Below, piece after piece: positions 51,044 through 59,237 of a stretch of DNA of 64,000 bases. The DNA lies in NCBI GenBank assembly GCA_016186795.1, contig JACPKY010000001.1, forward strand, positions 129,781-193,780. The letters are read 5' to 3'. Source of the DNA: Candidatus Gottesmanbacteria bacterium (GTDB lineage Bacteria; Patescibacteria; Microgenomatia; 2-02-FULL-39-11). A program made the position numbers and the translations under genes. The notes under the pieces were generated by a model. That model was not told the DNA's origin and did not search any database. It worked only from the letters and a program-made list of their open reading frames with translations. Positions within the stretch are counted from its first letter, which is position 1. The number at the start of each line of letters is the position of its first letter.

Positions 51044-53566
51044 TTAAACTACAAAATTAATGAGTTTCCCGGGGACAAAAACGGTTTTGCGGATGGTTTT
51101 TCCTTCCAAATGCTTTTGCACTTTGGCTGACGATTTAGCTTTCTTCTCTACTTCCTCCTGAAGGGCTGCTTTTGGAGACTGGATACTAAATGAATCTCTT
51201 AATCTTCCATTAATCTGAACGACTATAATTGTTTGATCCTCGACAAGGAATTTCTCATCATATGATGGCCAAGGATATTTGTGAATCGAGTTAAATACTT
51301 CCTTTTCTGTTTTCTGTTTACTGTTTACTGTTAACTGAATTTCCTGCCACAGCTCTTCTGTCATATGTGGAGCAAAGGGAGCAAGAAGCAGTAACAAGCT
51401 TTTTATATGTTTTTCTGTTATCTGTCCGTCAGCTGGCGGATTGTTTTCTGTTAACTGATTTACATACTCCATGATGTGGGCAATTGCGGTATTGTAGCGA
51501 AGATTTTCTAGATCTTCGGTGACTTCTTTGATACAACGGTGCATGGCTTTTGTATTTTTGAGATTCTTCGTCCCGATAGTATCGGGATTCAGAATGACAC
51601 TATTTGCAAGGCGCCAAACACGACTCAAGAATTTGTACATCCCGGCAATTCCTGTGTCTCTGAAATCCCCACCATGATCAAACGGGCCCAAAAACATAAG
51701 GTACGTCCGAAGTGTATCTGCTCCGTATTTTTTGATGTAGCTATCAGGAATGATGACATTTCCTCGAGACTTACTCATCTTGGCTCCTTCTGCAATAATA
51801 AGACCATGGGCATAAAATCTCGTAAACGGTTCATCGAAATCCAAAAGCCCCATATCGTGAAATACCATCGTAATGAACCGGGAATACAGAAGATGGAGGA
51901 CTGAATGCTCTGCACCCCCAATATATATATTTACAGGAAGCCATTTTTTGGTAATTTCCGGATCCCAAGGGACTTGTCCTGAGGCAGCGCAGCGAGTCGA
52001 AGGATATCGAAACTGATACCACGCGCTATCAAGAAATGTATCCGACACATCAGTCTCCCGACGTGCTTGACCTCCGCAGTGAGGACATTTCACGTGATAA
52101 AAATCTGGATCCTGAGCAAGAGGCGCTTTCCCTGTTCCGGTGGGTTGGTAATTTTTTATAAAAGGAAGTTTCACTGGAAGATCTTCTTCGGCAACTGGAT
52201 ACCACTTTTTGCATGCATCGCAATAAATCATGGGAATCGGCGGACCCCAGTAGCGCTGTCGTGAGATGCACCAATCGCGAAGATGCATGGTCACTGTTTT
52301 TTTACCATTTCCCTTATTTATAATGTAATCGGCAATTAAACCCTTGGCTTTCTCTGTCGGCATGCCCGTAAACTCCCCTGCTTTTTCCATGACTCCTTCC
52401 CCAATGTAGGCATGATCCAATTTTTTGGGATCAAGGGGTTTCCCGTCTTTTGGGACGATAACTGGGACAATGGGAAGGTCATATTTTTTGGCAAACTCAA
52501 AATCTTTCTGGTCGTGAGCAGGGTTGCATTTAACAATTCCTGTACCAAACTCCATCACTGCGAAGTTAGCGATAAATATTTTCATCTTCCATCCTGTCAA
52601 ATGGTTAATCGCAAATCTTCCAATGAAATAACCCTTTTTATCTTTTATGGCGGCTTGTGGATCTTTCTTATTTTCGGAAATTACAATCTTACAAAATTCT
52701 TTAGCACCCTTTTCATAGGATGTTCCTTTGACAAGAGTGGAAATGATTGGGTGCTCGGGTGAAATAACAATAAATGTTGACCCCCAGGACGTATGCGGCC
52801 ACGTAGTAAATGTAGTAAGCTTGACATCCATTCCGTCTATTTGCCAATCTTCCAATAGCCCTTCGGTTTTCCCAATCCAATTTCTTTGGGCAACCTTCAC
52901 TTTGTTGGTCCAGTTTAACGTCTCCAGATCTTTCAGGAGTCTATCCGCGTATGCGGTAATGCGAAAATACCACTGTTCCATCTCGCGCTTTTCTACAACA
53001 GATTTGCACCGTTCACACCGTCCTTCAATCACCTGTTCATCGGAAAGAACTGTTTTGCATGAGGGACAGAAATTGACAGGAGACTTTTTGCGGTATGCAA
53101 GACCGCGTTTAAATAGTTGAATGAAAATCCACTGCGTCCATTTATAATAGGCTGGATCATAGGTTTCCAGTTTACTTTCCCAAGCAAAACCGTTTCCTAT
53201 GCTAGTTAGTTGCCGATAGAAATTTTGCTGACTGACCTTTGCCTGTTGGGCAGGGTGTTTGCCGATTTTGATGGCGTAGTTTTCACTATGAATGCCAAAT
53301 CCGTCAAGACCGATTGGTTCAAAGACGCCTAGACCTTTCATCCGCATAAACCTCCCATAAATATCTGCTCCGGTAAAAGCATACATGTTCCCAACATGAA
53401 GACCCTCGGCTGACGGGTATGGAAACATCATGAGGTTATAGAACGGCTTTGGAGCCTTTTTGATGTCCGGCTGGTAGACTTTTTCCTTTTGCCATTTCTC
53501 CTGCCACTTGGACTCATAAGATTCTGGGTGGAGTTTGTCGACTTTTTTGGGCTGTTTGAATGGCAT
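51044..53566 (-). CDS. leuS: Leucyl-tRNA synthetase with in-frame repeat insertions
   Basis: 840 residues, class I synthetase. HVGN at 57-60 is the HIGH equivalent, CPSC/CERC-type zinc cysteines follow near 170-190, then the editing domain, KMSKS (GAKMSKSRGN), and an anticodon domain. At least four stretches look foreign: STRCAASGQ (DNA 51977-52004), ILNPDTIGTK (51571-51587), NNPPADGQITEK (about 51413-51445) and NSKQKTEKE (about 51300-51335). Their DNA matches repeat families seen between genes. A TATAAT box ends 11 nt before the ATG. Confidence 0.96.
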   Translation of the reverse strand: MPFKQPKKVDKLHPESYESKWQEKWQKEKVYQPDIKKAPKPFYNLMMFPYPSAEGLHVGNMYAFTGADIYGRFMRMKGLGVFEPIGLDGFGIHSENYAIKIGKHPAQQAKVSQQNFYRQLTSIGNGFAWESKLETYDPAYYKWTQWIFIQLFKRGLAYRKKSPVNFCPSCKTVLSDEQVIEGRCERCKSVVEKREMEQWYFRITAYADRLLKDLETLNWTNKVKVAQRNWIGKTEGLLEDWQIDGMDVKLTTFTTWPHTSWGSTFIVISPEHPIISTLVKGTSYEKGAKEFCKIVISENKKDPQAAIKDKKGYFIGRFAINHLTGWKMKIFIANFAVMEFGTGIVKCNPAHDQKDFEFAKKYDLPIVPVIVPKDGKPLDPKKLDHAYIGEGVMEKAGEFTGMPTEKAKGLIADYIINKGNGKKTVTMHLRDWCISRQRYWGPPIPMIYCDACKKWYPVAEEDLPVKLPFIKNYQPTGTGKAPLAQDPDFYHVKCPHCGGQARRETDVSDTFLDSAWYQFRYPSTRCAASGQVPWDPEITKKWLPVNIYIGGAEHSVLHLLYSRFITMVFHDMGLLDFDEPFTRFYAHGLIIAEGAKMSKSRGNVIIPDSYIKKYGADTLRTYLMFLGPFDHGGDFRDTGIAGMYKFLSRVWRLANSVILNPDTIGTKNLKNTKAMHRCIKEVTEDLENLRYNTAIAHIMEYVNQLTENNPPADGQITEKHIKSLLLLLAPFAPHMTEELWQEIQLTVNSKQKTEKEVFNSIHKYPWPSYDEKFLVEDQTIIVVQINGRLRDSFSIQSPKAALQEEVEKKAKSSAKVQKHLEGKTIRKTVFVPGKLINFVV

Positions 53567-53617
53567 ACGATGAGGAGATTATAAAGAGATTGAGGGTGTT
53601 TGTAAATGTGAGAGTCT

Positions 53618-54658
53618 CTAAATCCAACCGCGCCAACGAAATACCGCAAGCATACTTGCTGCAATGGCAAACATAATACTTCCAATAAGAAAAAGGGCAT
53701 CGGGATGCTGGGCAAAAGGGAGGAAGTACAAATTCATTCCATAGATATTGGTGATAAAGGTTAACGGCAGAAGCGTTGCGGAGAAGATGGTAAGGACTTT
53801 GATTGTTTCGTTTGTTTTAAATGAAAGATAGCTTTCAAATGTACGGGATAAATTGTCGGAGAGTTCATTGACGTCTTCAATTCTATCCCAGATTTTCCTC
53901 ATGTGATCAGAAATATTAGTAAAGTAGGTACGCAGTTCCTTATCGACCAAAGTATGCCGAGTTTCCAAAAGATACATAAATGAATTGACTTGTGGCTTCA
54001 TAATTGTCTGAAAATAGGTAACATTCCTTCGCAGAAACGAAATTTGTTTGGCAACAATGCGCGGCTTTTTGGTAAACACATCGGTATCGATAACTTCAAG
54101 AGCCTTTTCCACTTGTTCAACAAGTGGAAATATCGTATCAACAAGTTTATCGATACTCCGGTAGAGAAGAAATCCAGGTCCTTGGGAAAAGTAGGTTTGT
54201 TTATTTTTTCTTTTTTTGGTTATTGTGTCAATTAGATTGTCAAATGAGGGAAAGTCGTGATTGGAAATCATGATAACGTCGTTTTTGGTGAGAAAAAAAT
54301 CTACTTCCTTCGATTCAATTTTTTTACTTTCCTCATTATATTCCGGGAAATGTAAAACGAAAAAAATATAATCCGGATCAAAGTCTATTTTTGGCCTTTG
54401 GATAAGGGAAATAACATCATCAAGATGGGTCGGATGGAAGGAGTAATGTCTCTTGAGGTAGGAAACATTTTTGGGTGTGGGAAACCAGATGACGATGAGT
54501 TTCCCCTGATCGTACGGAATGATTTTCATGCGGTTTTTATCGACTTTCGGTTTCTCGGGAGTACCCGGCAGGTGGAGAAAATCCCGAGCGCGACTAAAGG
54601 GATTGGTCACTGCGGTAAGGAAAGGATGAAGAGAGACCTGAGGAAGAGGTAAATTCAT
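53618..54658 (-). CDS. corA: CorA-family magnesium transporter
   Basis: 346 residues. A soluble N-terminal domain of about 250 residues with a long helix, then two C-terminal membrane helices; the signature YGMN ends the first (FITNIYGMNLYF). CorA forms pentameric channels that admit Mg2+ or related ions. All expected parts are present. No Shine-Dalgarno site is clear at the ATG. Located upstream of leuS on the same strand with a 51-nt gap that contains the leuS promoter. Confidence 0.93.
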   Translation of the reverse strand: MNLPLPQVSLHPFLTAVTNPFSRARDFLHLPGTPEKPKVDKNRMKIIPYDQGKLIVIWFPTPKNVSYLKRHYSFHPTHLDDVISLIQRPKIDFDPDYIFFVLHFPEYNEESKKIESKEVDFFLTKNDVIMISNHDFPSFDNLIDTITKKRKNKQTYFSQGPGFLLYRSIDKLVDTIFPLVEQVEKALEVIDTDVFTKKPRIVAKQISFLRRNVTYFQTIMKPQVNSFMYLLETRHTLVDKELRTYFTNISDHMRKIWDRIEDVNELSDNLSRTFESYLSFKTNETIKVLTIFSATLLPLTFITNIYGMNLYFLPFAQHPDALFLIGSIMFAIAASMLAVFRWRGWI

Positions 54659-54755
54659 ATATTGAGCGTAACGCAGATTGAAAAGAAAAGCAATGAAGTT
54701 ATGAAATTTTTGGGCAAAAAATACGCCGAGGGGCTAAACAGTTACTTCTTTGCTC

Positions 54756-54784
54756 TTGACAAAATGTATATTTTTATGTATATT
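54756..54784 (+). promoter_or_regulatory. Promoter of the Phd/VapC-type pair
   Basis: -35 TTGACA (54756-54761), 17-bp spacer, -10 TATATT (54779-54784). The start near 54791 rules out the ATG at 54788 and favours the one at 54794. Confidence 0.8.
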
Positions 54785-54793
54785 TAAATGTAT

Positions 54794-55072
54794 ATGAATC
54801 TGACAAATTATATTACGACTACAGAATTAAGAACAAAATCAGCCGAGCTGGTAAAAATGCTAAAACAAGGAGTCGGTCTCTCCCTTATTCATCGATCAAA
54901 GATTATCGGCAAGATATCTCCTCAACTCCCGGAAGCACCACCTATTAAAGATATAAGAGTCTTGGAAAAATTACTAAAAGACATTCTTCCGGGAAAAATT
55001 ATAAACAGAGGGGAAAGAAAGAAAAGATACCGACAATACCTGAAAGAAAGATATGGCAAGAGTATTTCTTGA
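54794..55072 (+). CDS. Phd/YefM-type antitoxin
   Basis: 92 residues. The N-terminal YITTTELRTKSAELVKMLKQ and the strand SLIHRSKIIGKISP match the DNA-binding fold of Phd/YefM antitoxins. The C-terminal half is basic and probably unfolded until bound to the toxin. It overlaps the toxin gene by 20 nt. The start at 54794 is set by the promoter 9 nt upstream. Confidence 0.83.
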   Translation: MNLTNYITTTELRTKSAELVKMLKQGVGLSLIHRSKIIGKISPQLPEAPPIKDIRVLEKLLKDILPGKIINRGERKKRYRQYLKERYGKSIS

Positions 55073-55427
55073 TACCAACTTTTTCATTGATTTGGTAGAG
55101 AGAAGAAAAGAGACTAATTTACCGCAATTTAAAAATTATCAACTTTTTGTTTCTCCTCTTTCTTTTCATATCCTGGCTTATATCTACCGCTACAAATTTC
55201 CCAATACTAAATTTACTGATCTTATGGGGTTATTTACAATTATTCCTCTTACACAAACCGTCTTGGAAAAAGGCAGTCTGGGACCAACCGGCGATTTTGA
55301 AGACAATCTTCAGCTGCATTCGGCGGTTGAAGGAGACTGTGAATTATTTTTGACCAGTGATAAAAAACTTCTAACGATGAATTATTTTGGGACAACAAAA
55401 ATTACAAATTCTCTCTTGATAAGGTAG
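55053..55427 (+). CDS. PIN-domain toxin (VapC-type) with an altered acidic site
   Basis: 124 residues. Asp7 (FLDTNF), the FEDNLQLHSA segment with Asp84, and Asp103 (TSDKKL) are the expected PIN acids. The conserved glutamate of helix 3 (usually T-x-x-E-L) seems replaced: the equivalent stretch reads SPLSFHIL. The enzyme may therefore be weak, or another acid may serve. The overlap with the antitoxin gene indicates coupled synthesis. Confidence 0.8.
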   Translation: MARVFLDTNFFIDLVERRKETNLPQFKNYQLFVSPLSFHILAYIYRYKFPNTKFTDLMGLFTIIPLTQTVLEKGSLGPTGDFEDNLQLHSAVEGDCELFLTSDKKLLTMNYFGTTKITNSLLIR

Positions 55428-55520
55428 AGTTCTTCTGGAAAAATTGTACTTCTTGCTGCTTTGGCAAATTCACTATCTCCAGTCACGATGACATCCACTC
55501 CATCGATGACGATAGGTAAA
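55395..55520 (-). pseudogene. Possible C-terminal relic of a second PIN gene
   Basis: On the minus strand a frame without a start reads IDGVDVIVTGDSEFAKAARS then TIFPEELYLIK, which resembles the last Asp motif and C-terminal helix of PIN toxins (VTGD...F-P-E-E-L). The 5' part of any such gene is gone. It overlaps the 3' end of the intact vapC in antisense. Confidence 0.3.
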
Positions 55521-55529
55521 CTTTGGTGC

Positions 55530-55535
55530 TATACT
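55530..55535 (+). promoter_or_regulatory. Extended -10 of the WxL-like operon
   Basis: TGC-TATACT (55527-55535) ends 6 nt before the ATG at 55542, predicting a leaderless mRNA for the whole four-gene operon. Confidence 0.65.
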
Positions 55536-55541
55536 GAACGT

Positions 55542-56081
55542 ATGAAAAAAACTGCCCTCCATATTCTCATCATGGGGATATCAGTTGCCCTTATCTTTCT
55601 CTGGGTTGCCAGTGCCGAACTCTCCTACTACTCTTTGCAACTGACCGCCATACTTCTCCTGACACTTATTATTACTCACAGAATCCTCAAACCATCATCG
55701 TTCAAACTAGCAGAAAGCACGATATCGACAATGGCAGTTCTTCTTATTACGAACGCTACAGGAGGACTGACATCTCCCCTATTTTTCCTCAACTACTTTA
55801 TCCTGTTTGAGTTGTCCCTCCTTCTTGAACCGTTGATTGCCATTGCGGTGTCTGTCCTTTTTCTCCTTTTTTATTTTTTGACTGCTGAGGTTGGCTATGG
55901 CACACTCACCTACTTGGAACTTCTTGCCTTCCCCCTCATTACCCCGTTTGCCTACTTTTTTGGCTCATTCTACTTTAAATCGACAAATCAGAAAAGGGAG
56001 ATCCGCACACTTTCCAAAAAGGTTGAGGTACTTGAGGAAAAACTCGTGTCTGAAGAAATGAGTCATTTGAAACGATCATGA
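55542..56081 (+). CDS. Polytopic sensor-like membrane protein without a kinase domain
   Basis: 179 residues. About six membrane helices with the segment NATGGLTSPLFFLNYFILFE, which resembles the membrane input domain of some histidine kinases, then a coiled coil (REIRTLSKKVEVLEEKL). The kinase part is absent and the gene ends by overlapping the next start (ATGA). An upstream frame start at 55461 precedes the promoter, so 55542 is used. Leading an operon of secreted WxL-like proteins, it might anchor or sense for them. Confidence 0.7.
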   Translation: MKKTALHILIMGISVALIFLWVASAELSYYSLQLTAILLLTLIITHRILKPSSFKLAESTISTMAVLLITNATGGLTSPLFFLNYFILFELSLLLEPLIAIAVSVLFLLFYFLTAEVGYGTLTYLELLAFPLITPFAYFFGSFYFKSTNQKREIRTLSKKVEVLEEKLVSEEMSHLKRS

Positions 56082-56800
56082 AAAAAGCGTTGGTCATCGT
56101 TTTCGCAATGGTCATCATGTCTTTTTCTGTCAGTGGAAGTTTCGCCCAAGATATGTCCTCTGAATCGTTTCGAATTCAAGGCGGGAATTTCAATATGACC
56201 TCTGGAAATAAGGCATCGGAAAACTTTAACCTTGCTGATGTTGTTGGCCAAGTTGCTGCCCAAATATTTGCCTCTAAAGGATATATCATTAATGCCGGAT
56301 TTTTAAATGCGGCAGGAGGAGAACTATTTGGGTTTAGCGTCGCTCCTTCGGTTTTGGATTTTGGCAGTCTTTCTCCAAATATTCCTGTTGAGGGAAAACT
56401 CACTCTCACTGTTAATATTGGCAATGTGAGTGGATACACCGTGAGTGTTATCGAAAACAACCCTCTGAAAACGCTGGTTGAAGCACAAATCCCAGATACT
56501 TCATGCAACAGCGATAGTCCGTGTTCGCCAATTCAGGCAGGAATGTGGACTGGTACAGGAAGAGCTGGCTTTGGGTACCATATGGAAGGAAAAACCGTGA
56601 CCAAAGACTTTAAAGACGAGACAGCATTTCGACCCTTTGCCGCAACAATTAGAAATGAAAGACCGGCACTTATTATGCAGTCGAAAGCAAAGAAAGTCGC
56701 GGATGTTGCCCATATGACGGTGAAAGTCTTGATCGACCAAAATCAACCTGTCGGACAGTATAAAAATATCCTGCATTTTACTGCCCTTCTTGGCTTATGA
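56078..56800 (+). CDS. Secreted WxL-like surface protein
   Basis: 240 residues. Signal peptide (about 1-23, ending SFA), a beta-rich N-terminal part, then a domain reminiscent of WxL proteins: FGSLSPNIPVEGKLTLTVNI, GYTVSVIENNPL, and GMWTGTGRAGFGYHM. In Firmicutes such proteins bind peptidoglycan and assemble with DUF916 partners. The classic W-x-L tripeptides are not exact, so this is a distant relative at best. Coupled by ATGA to both neighbours. Confidence 0.6.
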   Translation: MKKALVIVFAMVIMSFSVSGSFAQDMSSESFRIQGGNFNMTSGNKASENFNLADVVGQVAAQIFASKGYIINAGFLNAAGGELFGFSVAPSVLDFGSLSPNIPVEGKLTLTVNIGNVSGYTVSVIENNPLKTLVEAQIPDTSCNSDSPCSPIQAGMWTGTGRAGFGYHMEGKTVTKDFKDETAFRPFAATIRNERPALIMQSKAKKVADVAHMTVKVLIDQNQPVGQYKNILHFTALLGL

Positions 56801-57741
56801 AATATTTTGCTTTTATGAGAGTTTTCAAATGGATTCCAGTTCTTATACTGCCAGTGTGGATTTTCTTTGCAAAAATTTCCCCTGCTTCAGCCCAGACACT
56901 TTCACTTTCTATTTCTCCGCCGCTTCTGGAAGTTATGATCAAACCAGGTAAATCTATAACACAGGTATACAAATTAACAAATAACGGAGAGACGACTATT
57001 ATAACAGCAAGAATTGCCGAGTTGGGTGTAAAAGGCATTGAAGAAGATCCAACCTTTCAACTGGAAAACTGGATCGGACTGGTAAGTAGTGATACAACAT
57101 TTGGAAAACCATTTCTCCTTGAACGTGGGAAGACGAAAGAGTTTATTTTAAAAATTAATCCGCCGGAGAGTGTTGAGGAGAAAGATTACTACCGAGTCCT
57201 TCTTTTTACCACGAAACCAAACCCACCAAGCGATAATTCCCAGTCTCAAATTGCGCAAACGCTTGGCAGTCCCCTCCTTATCACTACGACAAAAACTGGA
57301 CTTCTGAATAAAAATGTGGAAATTGTTACCTTTGATGTACCTAAGATTATTGACTCGTTTGGACCCCTCCAAGCAACAATCGCGGTTTCCAATACCGGAA
57401 GCACATACACGAGACCAGTTGGGACCATTACCCTGAAGGGGCTTATCGGCAGAGGGACGTTTGAAATTTCACCCCGCATTATTATGGCGGGCCAAAAGAG
57501 AAATCTGACAACAGAGATAAGTTCTAGTAACGATCCAAATAGTCCAACTATCGATATTTCCGGAATTTATTTTGGTCCGTACACGCTCACAGTTGACTTT
57601 ACGCTTGATCAAGGAACAATAACACTTAGCCAAACAAAGAAATTTTATGCGCTCCCCTGGAAACTACTTCTTGTCCTTTTCGTTATCATTCTTTTTGTGG
57701 TCGTTGTTCGTACTCGAAGAAGGAAAGTTTCAAAAAAATGA
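56797..57741 (+). CDS. DUF916-like membrane-anchored partner of the WxL-like protein
   Basis: 314 residues. Signal peptide (about 1-32), two Ig-like beta domains with LSLSISPPLLEVMIKPGKSI and KLTNNGETTI, then one C-terminal membrane helix (about 285-303) and a basic tail (RTRRRKVSKK). This is the layout of the DUF916/DUF3324 proteins of Firmicute WxL clusters. It probably holds the WxL-like protein at the membrane. Start and stop overlap neighbours by 4 nt. Confidence 0.68.
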   Translation: MKYFAFMRVFKWIPVLILPVWIFFAKISPASAQTLSLSISPPLLEVMIKPGKSITQVYKLTNNGETTIITARIAELGVKGIEEDPTFQLENWIGLVSSDTTFGKPFLLERGKTKEFILKINPPESVEEKDYYRVLLFTTKPNPPSDNSQSQIAQTLGSPLLITTTKTGLLNKNVEIVTFDVPKIIDSFGPLQATIAVSNTGSTYTRPVGTITLKGLIGRGTFEISPRIIMAGQKRNLTTEISSSNDPNSPTIDISGIYFGPYTLTVDFTLDQGTITLSQTKKFYALPWKLLLVLFVIILFVVVVRTRRRKVSKK

Positions 57742-58622
57742 TACTATTATTTTTACTGACGTTACTATTTATTAATATATCAAACACTCCTCAGGTTTGG
57801 GCGGTGGAACTGAAGGATTCATCAACTACACAGGCGTTGATTCCTATCAAAACAACACTCCATGTGTTTGGCTATACCGCACCGTACAGCATTGTCCAGG
57901 CAACTGGAATCCGGGTTTTTGCCCAAACATCATCAGATCGAATTGGCTACTTTGAGATTGCCCAATTACCTCTTTCGTATGAGACTGTCGATATCTGCTT
58001 ATCAACAATTGACGGGCTTGGAAGAGTCGGCTTTCCCCTCTGTATCAAAGCACCCGATGAGAATGAACCAACCGATATCGGGCCGCTTCTTCTATCGCCC
58101 ACGATTTCACTCTCCGCAGGAATTATTTGGGAGAGACAACAGGTTAGTGCAACTGGACAAACTATCCCAAATTCGCAAGTAGAAATTTCATTTTTTGAAG
58201 CCACGCCTGATGAACTGGTGGGAAAATTCGTGAAAGAAGCATACGCTTTTGGATTACCACTTCTTACCGGAAAATCCGACAGCCGCGGCTACTATAGCGT
58301 GAACCTTCCGACAGTGAAATCTTCACAGTTTCGAGTCTTTACGAAATCTTTCTACTATGGACTGCCGAGTCCCAAAAGTCATACGCTTTCTTTTTCTGTC
58401 GGATGGATCATCTACTATTGGCTATTGTATATTTTTCCAAAGCTGATGCTCATTCTTCTTGTGACTGTTGGAATGGCCTATCTTGTCTATCGTGAAAAGA
58501 AAACGAGGAGCATTAGAATTTGGGCTGTCTATTTCAACGAAACACGACTGATACCGTTTGAGATAAGAACACGTCTTCAACTGAAGCGGATATGGTATAA
58601 TCTCCGGGGTTTGTGGAAGTAA
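57738..58622 (+). CDS. Surface protein with Ig-like/carboxypeptidase-regulatory-like domains
   Basis: 294 residues. Signal peptide (about 1-20), two beta-sandwich domains of about 95 residues each in which LHVFGYTAPYSIVQATG and ATGQTIPNSQVEISF play the same part, then a membrane helix (about 213-235) and a basic cytoplasmic tail of about 55 residues. Fourth gene of the operon, joined by ATGA to the third. Its 3' end overlaps the gene at 58534 by 89 nt on the opposite strand. Confidence 0.7.
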   Translation: MILLFLLTLLFINISNTPQVWAVELKDSSTTQALIPIKTTLHVFGYTAPYSIVQATGIRVFAQTSSDRIGYFEIAQLPLSYETVDICLSTIDGLGRVGFPLCIKAPDENEPTDIGPLLLSPTISLSAGIIWERQQVSATGQTIPNSQVEISFFEATPDELVGKFVKEAYAFGLPLLTGKSDSRGYYSVNLPTVKSSQFRVFTKSFYYGLPSPKSHTLSFSVGWIIYYWLLYIFPKLMLILLVTVGMAYLVYREKKTRSIRIWAVYFNETRLIPFEIRTRLQLKRIWYNLRGLWK

Positions 58623-58965
58623 GATCAAAGAATGCCCTCCCAAACGTATCGGTGACTGGTTGTACTTGGCTCACGGTTAAGGGCCCTGAAATTCGAAGCT
58701 TTACCGTCTTTGTGGACATACCTAGACCTTGAGTATTGAGTAAAAATACCGTCACGCGGACTATTGAGGTGCCATTTGCCTGTGAAATGAGCGGTGAAGC
58801 AAAAAGGTAGGAATTCTCAAGAGACATTGAGCTTAATCCAGGGGCGCTCGCCTGACCAAAAAGAGAGGTTCTCGTCCGTGAAATGGTTATAGCCACAAGA
58901 ACGAATAAGAGAGAAGATGCCAAGATACTAAGAAGGTAATAGCGGTGATAATCGAGCCGACCCAT
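58534..58965 (-). CDS. Secreted Ig-like domain protein (Big_1-like)
   Basis: 143 residues. N-terminal membrane helix or signal (about 10-32), then one Ig-like domain with SIVRVTVFLLNTQGLGMSTK and VTDTFGRAFFDLTSTNPGDY, the invasin-type Big_1 pattern. It faces the exterior and probably works with the neighbouring WxL-like proteins. The last 89 nt of the coding region overlap the end of the plus-strand operon. Confidence 0.75.
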   Translation of the reverse strand: MGRLDYHRYYLLSILASSLLFVLVAITISRTRTSLFGQASAPGLSSMSLENSYLFASPLISQANGTSIVRVTVFLLNTQGLGMSTKTVKLRISGPLTVSQVQPVTDTFGRAFFDLTSTNPGDYTISASVEDVFLSQTVSVVFR

Positions 58966-59000
58966 ATCTTTATTGTGATCGACTTCTCATCACTCGTCAA

Positions 59001-59237
59001 GTGAGGGCAATAAGGGGCAAATCGAGCCTATCCGAAGAAAAATCGAATGAAAAAGGGGATCTTTTTTATAACCCTATAGTTCAAAGTGAATTTGAACAGT
59101 TTGAAAGACGAATGCGAGAGAATAGGAAGAAAAAATGGGTCCAGAAAACAATCGATTCTGCCGAGAAAAAAAGTAAAACAGTCAATATTGAGCAAGAATT
59201 AAAGTTGATTAAATATTATCATAATAGGCTAAACTAA
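59001..59237 (+). CDS. Possible small charged protein
   Basis: 78 residues from a GTG start. Very rich in Lys, Glu and Arg, probably one long helix or coiled coil (RMRENRKKKWVQKTI, SAEKKSKTVNIEQELKLI). No Shine-Dalgarno site and no clear promoter were found, and no family is recognised. The codon pattern is compatible with a gene, but the call is uncertain. Confidence 0.4.
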   Translation: MRAIRGKSSLSEEKSNEKGDLFYNPIVQSEFEQFERRMRENRKKKWVQKTIDSAEKKSKTVNIEQELKLIKYYHNRLN

